DNA from: Paenibacillus arenosi
Lineage (GTDB): Bacteria; Bacillota; Bacilli; Paenibacillales; Paenibacillaceae
Reading direction: 5' to 3'
NCBI RefSeq assembly: GCF_014841135.1
Contig: NZ_JACYTN010000018.1
Coordinates: 1-64,000 of the forward strand
Length of the DNA: 64,000 nt
Part shown: piece after piece, positions 1 to 6,618 of the stretch
Numbering within the stretch: the first letter of the stretch is position 1
Layout: every line of letters starts with the position of its first letter
Translations under genes and position numbers: made by a program
The notes under the pieces: generated by a model
What the model was told of the DNA's origin: nothing
Databases searched by the model: none
Seen by the model: only the letters and a program-made list of their open reading frames with translations

Positions 1-45
1 TTGTCTCTTAAATTCAGCAGTAAATGTACGTCTTTGTCTTGGCAT
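1..45 (-). CDS. IS3-family transposase OrfA, N-terminal fragment (cut by window edge)
   Basis: Fifteen codons are visible, reading MPRQRRTFTAEFKRQ, which is the typical opening of the HTH_Tnp_1 transposase subunit (OrfA) of IS3-family elements. An AGGAG lies about ten bases upstream of the ATG. The rest of OrfA and the OrfB integrase domain would lie left of the window. The call rests on the motif alone, since no more sequence is available, but the N-terminal pattern of basic residues followed by FTAEFK is characteristic. Confidence 0.6.
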   Translation of the reverse strand, partial: MPRQRRTFTAEFKRQ

Positions 46-104
46 AGTAGATCCGCTCCTAGTTATGATGTGTTTATTCTACTAGCCCTTATTTTTTCTG
101 TCCA
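1..104 (-). mobile_element. IS3-family insertion sequence, one end only
   Basis: The reverse strand of the first 104 bases looks like the left end of an IS3-family element. It begins with a terminal TGGACAGAAAAAATAAGG that ends in CA on the plus strand at 104, then a short leader with an AGGAG, then the first codons of an OrfA-type transposase reading off the window. The acetyltransferase reading frame resumes immediately after base 104. The exact end and the 3-4 bp target duplication cannot be confirmed because the other end lies outside the window. Confidence 0.6.
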
Positions 105-389
105 ACTAAGTGTAGCCTATCCAATCAGGTGGTCGGCATGGGACGAATTGTCGGCGACGGAGCTATGTATTATTACATACAAGATGTTGCCATATTACCA
201 GAGTATCAAGGAATAGGCATAGGCAAACAAATGATAGAAAAACTGATGAACTATATCCGTTATCATTGTGTTGGAGCTGGTTTTGTTGGTTTATTTGCAT
301 CACAAGGGAAAGAGTCATTCTATGAACAATTCGGCTTTAAAGACTATTCGCCAGGAATGACGGGAATGTTCACGGTAATAGATAAATAG
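105..389 (+). pseudogene. GNAT N-acetyltransferase, 5' truncated by the IS
   Basis: The frame encodes the C-terminal half of a GNAT acetyltransferase. It has the core VVGMGRIVGDG strand, then DVAILPEYQGIGIGKQM, the acetyl-CoA pyrophosphate-binding motif A (Q-x-x-G-x-G), and a C-terminal FYEQFGF segment common to small GNAT proteins. About 50-60 N-terminal residues expected for the family are missing. The open frame runs back without a start to the IS end at 104, so the gene was probably interrupted by the insertion. The ATG at 129 lies inside the conserved core and is not a credible native start. The remnant is very unlikely to be active. Confidence 0.7.
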
Positions 390-474
390 GCTTTTCGTAC
401 GGCTGGTTATTGAAGAATCAGAGTAATAATCCAATTTGACGCTGTGCAGATACAATAATAAGAGGAGGATCTAT

Positions 475-915
475 ATGTCTTCGAAGTTGTTACTTCCACG
501 TATAGGTGTTGGGGCAGTCATTTGGAATGAAAATGACGAGATTTTATTAGTATTGAGAAATAGAAATCCAGAAAAAGATAAGTGGAGCATTCCAGGTGGC
601 AAGGTAGATCCATTTGAAAGTTTGGAAAGTTGCGTTATCCGAGAAGTAATGGAAGAAGTCAATCTTGAGGTAGAGATTCAAGGTTTGCTGTGCATGGCTG
701 AGACGATTCGACCAGAGCACGAAGAGCATTGGATATCGGCCATCTATGAAGTGGTTGTGAAAAGCGGAGAGGCTCGCAATATGGAGTCAACCGGGGCGAT
801 CGCAGATATGAAATGGTGTAGTCTCGATGAATTACCTGACCGTTTAGCTTGTTTTACAGTACCTGCTATTGAACAATTACAACGACGACGTATCTGTATG
901 GGGAAAATGAGTTAA
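475..915 (+). CDS. Nudix hydrolase
   Basis: A 146-aa single-domain Nudix protein that should hydrolyse a nucleoside diphosphate linked to another moiety; the substrate cannot be read from the sequence. The Nudix box spans roughly residues 39-61 (GGKVDPFESLES, then REVMEEVNL). It keeps the metal-binding RE-x-x-EE glutamates, but asparagine replaces the usual glycine near its end. The ATG at 475 is chosen over an in-frame ATG at 436 because an AGAGGAGG sits seven bases upstream. It stands alone, followed by a hairpin terminator at 957. The final basic residues RRRICMGKMS look like an unstructured tail. Confidence 0.85.
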   Translation: MSSKLLLPRIGVGAVIWNENDEILLVLRNRNPEKDKWSIPGGKVDPFESLESCVIREVMEEVNLEVEIQGLLCMAETIRPEHEEHWISAIYEVVVKSGEARNMESTGAIADMKWCSLDELPDRLACFTVPAIEQLQRRRICMGKMS

Positions 916-956
916 GAATCTATTTATTAATGTGTAGAGAAACATAGGAATCCCAA

Positions 957-1006
957 AAAGCCAGTGAAGATATATGCATAAAGCATGTCTTACACTGGCT
1001 TTATCC
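957..1006. terminator. Rho-independent terminator after the Nudix gene
   Basis: Arms AAAGCCAGTG (957-966) and CACTGGCTTT (993-1002) are perfectly complementary and enclose a 26-base AT-rich loop. A-runs and T-runs on the two sides let it act in both directions, so it may also help insulate the convergent LytTR gene. Confidence 0.65.
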
Positions 1007-1118
1007 AATTAACGCGCAAAATTCACGAGACAATACTGAGGAGTAAAGGGGACCTATTTTAGATTTTATAATAAAACGCTGAGAATCGTAATTCAATTAT
1101 GATGACATAGCTAATTTA

Positions 1119-1925
1119 CTATATGTGAAATCCCTTAAATTCATTTTTTAATACAGAGTAAGTATTATCAGCCTTTAGTAGTGTTTTCGCAACGTTATAA
1201 ATTGGATAGTAGCTTTTAGATAAAGGGATAATCGTTTGGTTGGAAAGCGTTAAATCGTAGTTGTTAAAGGAATTGGGGATGACAGAATGGGTGTACTTAA
1301 TGTTAACTAAAAAACTTTTATGGGATTGAAATAAATACGGAGTTGACTGAGTAGATATGTCTTTTAAATTGGTTGTACTTGTAATGACCCCACCATTACT
1401 TAAATAAATTTCTACGTTATATTTTCCTTTCTTTTCTATAAACATGATTAAATCTTCTATAATCTCAGTTTGTTTATTTTTCACTGTTAGCTGGATGAAA
1501 TTGTATTTTTTCAAATTCTTTTTTGTTACACAGGCTAGCCCTTGTTCATAAATGTACTGCATGACCTTAGTTACGTTTGAACGTAATACATTTTCATCTA
1601 AGCAGCATGGAAGTATGCTAGATGGATTCAAGGATAATAAGCTTAACAATGCCTCAATATCTTTTAGATTCACAAAATAAATAAATTTCACATTAGAAAC
1701 TTCGTTTTTGATTGTTAACAATCTTTCTAATAATTGTGCAGTCTTCTCTGTTACTTCCAATATCGCAATACTATTTTTCTGTTTTTTTATTTCCCCCCGA
1801 AATTTCTCAATGGTTTGAATTGCTGTCACAGTATACTCTTTTAACATTTCACTAACCCGCACTCTAAATTCGCAATTAGGTGAAAACACTAGAATGGGAA
1901 TATGACAGTCAGTCTCCAGATTCAT
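1119..1925 (-). CDS. LytTR-domain transcriptional regulator
   Basis: A 268-aa regulator with a C-terminal LytTR DNA-binding domain (about residues 160-255; FIEKKGKYNVEIYL, then TPYLFQSHKSFLVNIKYTHSV and PLSKSYYP). This domain is found in AgrA/ComE-type regulators of peptide and bacteriocin genes. The N-terminal 120 residues have receiver-like alternation (PILVFSPNCEFRVRVSEML), but I see no clear phospho-acceptor Asp/Lys set, so it may be a pseudo-receiver or a non-phosphorylated sensor domain. No histidine kinase lies nearby. It is divergent from the cysteine-rich peptide gene at 2149, with 223 bases between them, which suggests it controls that peptide locus (inference). A good Shine-Dalgarno (AAAGGAG) precedes the ATG. 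Confidence 0.8.
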   Translation of the reverse strand: MNLETDCHIPILVFSPNCEFRVRVSEMLKEYTVTAIQTIEKFRGEIKKQKNSIAILEVTEKTAQLLERLLTIKNEVSNVKFIYFVNLKDIEALLSLLSLNPSSILPCCLDENVLRSNVTKVMQYIYEQGLACVTKKNLKKYNFIQLTVKNKQTEIIEDLIMFIEKKGKYNVEIYLSNGGVITSTTNLKDISTQSTPYLFQSHKSFLVNIKYTHSVIPNSFNNYDLTLSNQTIIPLSKSYYPIYNVAKTLLKADNTYSVLKNEFKGFHI

Positions 1926-1991
1926 ACTTTATCTCCTTTTGAGTAGAAGTATTTCAATACAGCTACATAATAGACTAGATTCACAAAAATG

Positions 1992-2104
1992 GGAATACCC
2001 TAAATTTTTTGGTTCTTATTCCAATTTAATAGACGAAAAATAGATTTAAGGGATATATTGGCTAAGAAGCGAGGCGATTATTACATAGAATAATAGCTTT
2101 CGCC
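1992..2104. promoter_or_regulatory. Divergent regulatory region with two inverted repeats
   Basis: Between the LytTR gene and the peptide gene are two dyads. GGAATA at 1992-1997 pairs with TATTCC at 2017-2022. GGCGA at 2073-2077 pairs with TCGCC at 2100-2104 and has an inner TTATT/AATAA pairing. A GCCGGCCGGC palindrome follows at 2110-2119. The second dyad would lie in the 5' leader of the peptide mRNA. I could not find convincing -35/-10 boxes or the two 9-bp direct repeats typical of LytTR binding. Confidence 0.35.
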
Positions 2105-2148
2105 AGATTGCCGGCCGGCTATCAAAACATTTTTGGGAGGGATTTAGA

Positions 2149-2349
2149 ATGTGTCAATATGCATGTCCAGGTGGATTTACAGGTGGAAGTGAAAGAGTGA
2201 AAGGGCCAGACAAAGGTTGTTATTCAAGTGGTCCTTCTTGTACTTGGGAAAGAAAAGCTGACTATTACACTCGTTGTTATCAAAATAGTTCTTCATCTTA
2301 TTTTATCGATCTGTACTGTACTACTTCATGGACGGGTGTTTGTTGTTAA
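2149..2349 (+). CDS. Eight-cysteine peptide, putative laterosporulin-like (defensin-like) bacteriocin
   Basis: A 66-aa peptide with cysteines at 2, 6, 24, 31, 43, 57, 65 and 66, ending in YCTTSWTGVCC. GGGAGGG precedes the ATG at normal spacing. It has no signal peptide and no leader ending in GG that could be removed without losing Cys2 and Cys6, so it looks leaderless. From memory, laterosporulin and laterosporulin10 from Brevibacillus share an N-terminal C..CP, a DKGC, a YY pair and a terminal YC.TEW...C. Here CPGG, DKGC, DYYTRC and YCTTSW occur in the same order, but with eight rather than six cysteines. It is followed by a strong terminator and then by thioredoxin-fold, MauE-like and ABC exporter genes, fitting a disulfide-stabilised secreted antimicrobial. 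Toxin, signal or other activity is unproven. Confidence 0.65.
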   Translation: MCQYACPGGFTGGSERVKGPDKGCYSSGPSCTWERKADYYTRCYQNSSSSYFIDLYCTTSWTGVCC

Positions 2350-2387
2350 ATAAGCAGCATAGCTAAGTAAGATCCTTTGTACTACTA

Positions 2388-2424
2388 AATAAAGATGCTC
2401 AACCATTTGAGCATCTTTATTTTA
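2388..2424 (+). terminator. Intrinsic terminator between peptide gene and export genes
   Basis: A perfect 15-bp stem (AATAAAGATGCTCAA at 2388-2402 with TTGAGCATCTTTATT at 2407-2421) closes a four-base loop and is followed by TTT. It lies 38 bases after the peptide stop and 27 bases before the next gene. This would keep the peptide transcript abundant and let only read-through reach the machinery genes. Confidence 0.85.
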
Positions 2425-2450
2425 AATATTTAAAAGTAGAGGTGCTAACT

Positions 2451-2954
2451 ATGAAACATAATTTGAGGCAGGATCATATGCGTTTTTTGAAGACTCCTAC
2501 AGTGGCGGATTTACCGCTAGGGGAATATTTTCCGCATAGATTTTCAATTAATCGGTTAGGATCAATTGCCACGATAGAGCCGGATCCAAAAACGGGGGCT
2601 GTCTTGTTTTTTATGAGCACAACTTGTAAAGATTGTAATTTTGAAGCTATTGAAGCTTATTGTGAGCGGTTTCAATATAAGACCTATTTGTTTGTGGATG
2701 GAGAACAAAGCTTTATCGATGAGCTGCGTGAAAAATACACGCCTTTCTTCATTGAGAGAGCGGACATATCCACCCTCCATGCAGAAATTAACATTGAAGT
2801 GGTGCCTTGGGTGTATGCACTAAATAGTGTAGGGCAGATCGTGTCTGGTGGAATTTTTAATTGTATAGATAGACTATGCGTCAAAATCGATCCTTTGATC
2901 AAAGTGTTTGATACGGGGGCTATTGCGAATGACGTCAACCAAAGCGTATTTTAG
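2451..2954 (+). CDS. Thioredoxin-fold protein with CXXC, peptide-locus redox factor
   Basis: A 167-aa protein with a thioredoxin-like core: a beta strand TGAVLFFMSTTC leads into the redox motif CKDC (about residues 60-63), and a VVPWVYAL segment further on matches the cis-proline loop region. No signal peptide or membrane segment is visible, so it is predicted cytoplasmic or exporter-associated. The ATG at 2451 is preferred to the in-frame GTG at 2442, because AGAGGTG lies at the right distance before the ATG and includes that GTG. Its 3' end overlaps the exporter start by 26 bases, indicating translational coupling. It probably supplies or reduces disulfides in the eight-cysteine peptide (inference). 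No closer family is recognised. Confidence 0.65.
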   Translation: MKHNLRQDHMRFLKTPTVADLPLGEYFPHRFSINRLGSIATIEPDPKTGAVLFFMSTTCKDCNFEAIEAYCERFQYKTYLFVDGEQSFIDELREKYTPFFIERADISTLHAEINIEVVPWVYALNSVGQIVSGGIFNCIDRLCVKIDPLIKVFDTGAIANDVNQSVF

Positions 2955-4731
2955 CCTATTTCAGATAACCCTTAAGGAAGTTTGGAATTTTGACAAGCTT
3001 TATTTTTGTTTGAATATGATCTTTATGTTATATAACTCACTGCAGGCCAACATCAGTATTTATTTTGTGGCGATTATTGCAAATCATATTGCCCAGAGCA
3101 GCTTTGATTTATATTTTATTATGGGTACTGCAGTCCTTATGATTTCATTAGAGCTGTTGGGAATATTGGTTGGGGCATATAAACAAAAGTATACGATAAA
3201 GTTCAATGAAAGTTTTAGTGTACATCAACAAAATAAACTCATTACATACATGTTTAGTTTGGATCTGCTCGTAAAGGAAGACCCCAATTTTCATGGAGAA
3301 GCGAATGTATATCAAAACGGTATTACTAAAATATTGAGTAACTATATGGCTTTGGTTAGTTCATTCTCCATTATTTTTAGTTTTATATTATCATTTTCGT
3401 TCCTATACAAACTAGATGCCTGGATTATCGTGCTTCTGCTAGTTGTAACTCTATGTAGAGCCTATTTAGAACTGAAGACAATTAACCAAAGAGTTGAGAC
3501 GACGAACCGGCTTCAAAAATCTCATCGAACGCATGGTTATTTGCATAATATATTAAGTACTTTAAATTATCACAAAGAGCTAGTGCTAATGCGAGCTGTC
3601 CCGTTTTTGCAGGCGCTGTGGATCAAGAAGAAAAGACAAGCCTTCCAACTGTCCTATAATATTGAAAAGAAAACAATTAATTATGTAACACTAAGTCAAG
3701 TCATTTCGGGTTTGATGAAGGTAGGAATTATTCTATATTGCCTATACAGCATTCACCAAAAAAATATGACAGTAGGCGATTATTTTGCGATTACTATGGC
3801 TGTTACGATGATAGAAACGAATGTGTTAAGAATGTGCAGCGTATGTGGGGACATCCATGAAAATATGAGCTACCTCAATCGAATTAAAAGCTTTCTATTT
3901 CCAAGCAGCCACGTCACTACTGACAAAAAAACAATTGACCACATAGAAACGATAGAGGTTAAAAATTTATCCTTTTCCTACCCAACTGCAACATGGCCAA
4001 CACTGCAAAATATACATCTGACAATTAAGCGTGGTGAAAAAATCGCGATTATTGGCGATAATGCCGCGGGGAAATCTACCTTGGTCAAACTTATTTTAGG
4101 CTTATATCCAGCGCCAACAGGAACGGTTTTTTATAATGGCACCAAGCAAGAAGATGTTGATATGGAAAGCCTATGGTTACACTACAGCGCGATTTTTCAA
4201 GATTTTATTCAATATGAGCTTAGTGTTCGTTACAATATCGCTATATCGAATCTAGATGAGCTACATAATGATGCGAGATTGACAGAGATTATGAAGCAAG
4301 TTGGATTGGATAAACTATTAACTCATCCTAAAGGAATAGATGCTGAATTAGGTTATTTAACTGAGGGGGCGCAGAACTTATCGGGTGGGCAGTGGCAGCG
4401 AATTGCCATAGCTCGAGCATTAATGAAGCAATCAGATTTAATCGTACTGGATGAGCCTACTTCAGCAATTGATCCAAACACCGAATTAGAAATTCTCAAA
4501 GGAATCATTAACCTTTCCGATGATAAAACATTATTACTCATTACACATCGCATTGGAATTGCTGCCAATGTAGACAAAATTATTGTGCTCAAAGATGGAA
4601 AGGTTACGGAAATCGGAAACCATCATGAATTGTTACAACAACAAGGTGCTTATGCCGATATGTGGATAAAGCAAGCGAAAATGTATCAAATACCGGTTAA
4701 GGAGAATGCTGTGTATGAACCAGTTATCTAA
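2929..4731 (+). CDS. ABC exporter (membrane domain plus ATPase), no C39 peptidase
   Basis: A 600-aa half-transporter of the MsbA/LapB-type exporter class that should move the peptide out of the cell. About 300 N-terminal residues hold five to six hydrophobic helices. The nucleotide-binding domain carries Walker A GDNAAGKST (near residue 376), signature LSGGQ (near 484), Walker B LIVLDEPTSAID (near 505) and the switch histidine in LLLITHR. There is no N-terminal C39 peptidase, so it would not cleave a double-glycine leader, consistent with a leaderless substrate. The ATG at 2929 with upstream GGGGG is preferred over the TTG at 2908. It overlaps the preceding gene by 26 bases and the next gene by 17. 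Immunity by efflux is an alternative role. Confidence 0.85.
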   Translation: MTSTKAYFSLFQITLKEVWNFDKLYFCLNMIFMLYNSLQANISIYFVAIIANHIAQSSFDLYFIMGTAVLMISLELLGILVGAYKQKYTIKFNESFSVHQQNKLITYMFSLDLLVKEDPNFHGEANVYQNGITKILSNYMALVSSFSIIFSFILSFSFLYKLDAWIIVLLLVVTLCRAYLELKTINQRVETTNRLQKSHRTHGYLHNILSTLNYHKELVLMRAVPFLQALWIKKKRQAFQLSYNIEKKTINYVTLSQVISGLMKVGIILYCLYSIHQKNMTVGDYFAITMAVTMIETNVLRMCSVCGDIHENMSYLNRIKSFLFPSSHVTTDKKTIDHIETIEVKNLSFSYPTATWPTLQNIHLTIKRGEKIAIIGDNAAGKSTLVKLILGLYPAPTGTVFYNGTKQEDVDMESLWLHYSAIFQDFIQYELSVRYNIAISNLDELHNDARLTEIMKQVGLDKLLTHPKGIDAELGYLTEGAQNLSGGQWQRIAIARALMKQSDLIVLDEPTSAIDPNTELEILKGIINLSDDKTLLLITHRIGIAANVDKIIVLKDGKVTEIGNHHELLQQQGAYADMWIKQAKMYQIPVKENAVYEPVI

Positions 4732-5122
4732 CATTAAATACAGTTTGACTGACCAACTTGAAGATTATAAAGGCAACCCGATCATGATTCAACAACATAT
4801 GTCTACTGTATTCATTTTTGTATCACTTTATTGCTCGTATTGTGTGGAATTTTTACCTGAGATCGCTACACTTACAGAAAAATGCCCGGATGTTGATGTA
4901 ATTCTCTTCTGCAATGGAACAATTGAGGAACATGATGAAATGATTAATTATTTTGATTGGAAGTTCCCTATCGTCTATATGGAGCCAACAGAAGCCGAGC
5001 GACGATACGATGTAGGAGAATATCCATTTATTATGTTAATAAAAGACGGAACTTGTGTATTGAAAGAATCAGTAGAGGAATTTGATGAGATTGTTGACAT
5101 CATGAAAGGTAAAGGGGTGTAG
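4715..5122 (+). CDS. Thioredoxin-like protein with CSYC motif
   Basis: A 135-aa TlpA/thioredoxin-fold protein. The strand STVFIFVSLYC runs into CSYCVEFLPE (redox pair about residues 40-43), followed by IVYMEP and VGEYPFIMLI with the expected cis-proline (YPF). There is no signal peptide, so it is probably cytoplasmic or membrane-associated through partners. The ATG at 4715 is chosen over ATG 4706 because AAGGAG at 4699-4704 gives a ten-base spacing only for 4715. It overlaps the ABC exporter by 17 bases and is followed two bases later by the MauE-like gene. With the 2451 protein, this makes two CXXC thioredoxin proteins in one locus. Confidence 0.75.
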   Translation: MNQLSNIKYSLTDQLEDYKGNPIMIQQHMSTVFIFVSLYCSYCVEFLPEIATLTEKCPDVDVILFCNGTIEEHDEMINYFDWKFPIVYMEPTEAERRYDVGEYPFIMLIKDGTCVLKESVEEFDEIVDIMKGKGV

Positions 5123-5124
5123 TC

Positions 5125-5649
5125 TTGATTTCTATACTCATGCATATTTTTTTTGCTGCTCTATTTATGCTTTCTTCGATTTCCAAAATAGTAGATTTCC
5201 AAGATTTTCATCTTGCTATTAAACAGTTTGGAATCATCATAAATAAAAAAGTAATCATCCTCTGTGCTTATTTATTTGTTATTTCAGAGTTATTTATCTC
5301 TTTATTGTTTATTTTTTTTACGGGTCACTGGCTCACTTATGTCAGTGCGATCAGCATAATGCTTACGTTTACGATCGCTCTTTTGAGAGTAATCTTAGAT
5401 AAGAAAAAAATCTCTTGTTATTGTTTTGGCAAGAGCAAAAAACAAACAAATGTACACGTGGCAGTTGTACGAAATACGTCAATTATAGCTCTCCTTTTAG
5501 TAACACTACTGTTCACGAGCCCAGCCGAATTAAACGTATTTGAAAATTTGAATATTATGATAGCTGTGATTCTATTCTCCGTAATTACGCTGATTAGTAA
5601 AGAGTTCCTATTTGATCAGGGAGGGAGTAGTTTTGAATCTAGTCAGTGA
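5125..5649 (+). CDS. MauE/DoxX-like membrane redox protein
   Basis: A 174-aa integral membrane protein with four predicted helices. Between helices 3 and 4 is CYCFG, a motif typical of the MauE family (methylamine utilisation; VKOR/DsbB-like electron carriers). MauE proteins are thought to support disulfide formation or reduction in exported proteins (family knowledge), and here the obvious client is the eight-cysteine peptide (inference). It starts at TTG 5125, directly behind AAGGGGTG and two bases after the previous stop, and its end overlaps the next gene by 17 bases. Base composition matches its neighbours. Confidence 0.75.
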   Translation: MISILMHIFFAALFMLSSISKIVDFQDFHLAIKQFGIIINKKVIILCAYLFVISELFISLLFIFFTGHWLTYVSAISIMLTFTIALLRVILDKKKISCYCFGKSKKQTNVHVAVVRNTSIIALLLVTLLFTSPAELNVFENLNIMIAVILFSVITLISKEFLFDQGGSSFESSQ

Positions 5650-6067
5650 GTTTATGCTTATATTATATGGGGTCTCTATTTGTATCATAAGTTTTTTATT
5701 ACTGCTGCTAGTAAAAAAAATGAATCATATCAAAAAAATGATGTTTATCAATGAAGTGGTTCGTGCGAATGTTAATGTAGATGCATTGTTGTTCTCCAGA
5801 TACTATTTCGTATTTATTGAACCAGGTTCAGAACAACATCTTTCAAATCTCATAGCAGAATTACCAGCGTTAGAAAGGAATACTAATGTACTTATTGTAT
5901 ATGCTGCTGCAGAATGGAGAGCAAATATGCTCAGAAAAAAATTGAATGATTCGTATTGTTTTTATATTGATGAGTCTAAGAAATTAGTCTCCTTGTTACA
6001 AATTGAAGCATACCCGTGTGTAGTATCTGTTCATTATCCGAGTAGTTCCATAAAAAAAATAATTTAA
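5633..6067 (+). CDS. Membrane-anchored thioredoxin-like protein lacking CXXC
   Basis: A 144-aa protein with one N-terminal transmembrane helix (MLILYGVSICIISFLLLLLV), then a basic stretch and a domain of about 100 residues with thioredoxin-like strand order: YYFVFIEPGSE, NVLIVYA, then a YPCVVSV segment at the cis-proline position. The CXXC pair is absent; single cysteines occur at YCFYID and YPCVV. It resembles the MauD-like partner that often follows MauE, but without the redox motif. TTG 5633 is selected by GGGAGGGAG seven bases upstream. A role in docking or in holding the peptide at the membrane is speculative. Confidence 0.6.
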   Translation: MNLVSEFMLILYGVSICIISFLLLLLVKKMNHIKKMMFINEVVRANVNVDALLFSRYYFVFIEPGSEQHLSNLIAELPALERNTNVLIVYAAAEWRANMLRKKLNDSYCFYIDESKKLVSLLQIEAYPCVVSVHYPSSSIKKII

Positions 6068-6082
6068 TTGGTGGTGAATAGT

Positions 6083-6487
6083 ATGAAGTTAAATGCTTAT
6101 TTGGTAGATAGTATAGAAGTTGTTGAATTAGAAGATGGAGATAAGAAAATTGTCAGTTCCGCGAAAGTAAATACAGTTCAAGTGCCAACACTTCCTTTTG
6201 TCAATGATTTAAAGATCAGAATTGACTTGAGTGATCTAGTAGTAGGTGAAAAAGTAAAAGTTGAAGTACATATTTTTAACAGTGAAGATAAGTTAGTGGC
6301 CTTTAGTGGAGTAATGAAAATTAAAGCTACCAAAACTAATCTATCTACTTGGTGCCAAATGAAGCTGGTCCACACTTCAATATCGGTTCACGAGATCCGG
6401 TTATATGCAAATGGTGAGAGGATAGGATCTGAACCATACAATGTTGAATTTGATACAGTGAACCAGAAGCCAGTCTGTTCATCCTAG
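6083..6487 (+). CDS. Hypothetical protein, last gene of the peptide locus (candidate immunity factor)
   Basis: A 134-aa protein with no signal peptide or hydrophobic helix. The sequence is rich in short beta strands (KIRIDLSDLVVGEKVKVEVHI, then VRLYANGERIG-like turns), suggesting an all-beta domain. It resembles the small cytoplasmic beta-sandwich proteins of the DUF6941-like type only in general style, and I do not recognise it. The ATG at 6083 follows GGTGGTGA at normal spacing and lies 16 bases after the preceding stop, so it is co-transcribed with the redox/export genes. Its position at the end of the operon makes it a candidate for self-protection, without direct evidence. Confidence 0.55.
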   Translation: MKLNAYLVDSIEVVELEDGDKKIVSSAKVNTVQVPTLPFVNDLKIRIDLSDLVVGEKVKVEVHIFNSEDKLVAFSGVMKIKATKTNLSTWCQMKLVHTSISVHEIRLYANGERIGSEPYNVEFDTVNQKPVCSS

Positions 6488-6534
6488 ACAACAATAGTTA
6501 AGCTGATGATCACCATCAATTATTCTTGTAAACA

Positions 6535-6561
6535 AAAAGGATCGCTTGTTCACAAGCGATC
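6535..6561 (-). terminator. Terminator for the ANT(6) gene
   Basis: A perfect stem GATCGCTTGT / ACAAGCGATC (6540-6561). Reading on the minus strand it is followed by CTTTTTG, so it ends transcription coming from the adenylyltransferase gene. Confidence 0.65.
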
Positions 6562-6566
6562 ACGCG

Positions 6567-6598
6567 AAAATCATCTAACCATTGGTTAGGTGGTTTTC
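6567..6598 (+). terminator. Terminator for the peptide-locus operon
   Basis: AAAATCATCTAACC pairs with GGTTAGGTGGTTTT (two G-U pairs) around a three-base loop, followed by a T-rich stretch. It lies 80 bases after the last gene of the plus-strand operon. Confidence 0.6.
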
Positions 6599-6618
6599 TA
6601 TATTTTTATAGGAGTATA

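Noticed and set aside
1-216. Open frame of 71 codons on the plus strand at the left edge
   Set aside because: Its first half is the antisense of the IS3 transposase start, and its second half is a shifted frame of the GNAT remnant.
2149-2190. Double-glycine leader cleavage sites (CPGG, TGG) in the cysteine-rich peptide
   Set aside because: Cleavage would remove Cys2 and Cys6, the sequence before them is not leader-like, and the exporter lacks a C39 peptidase domain.
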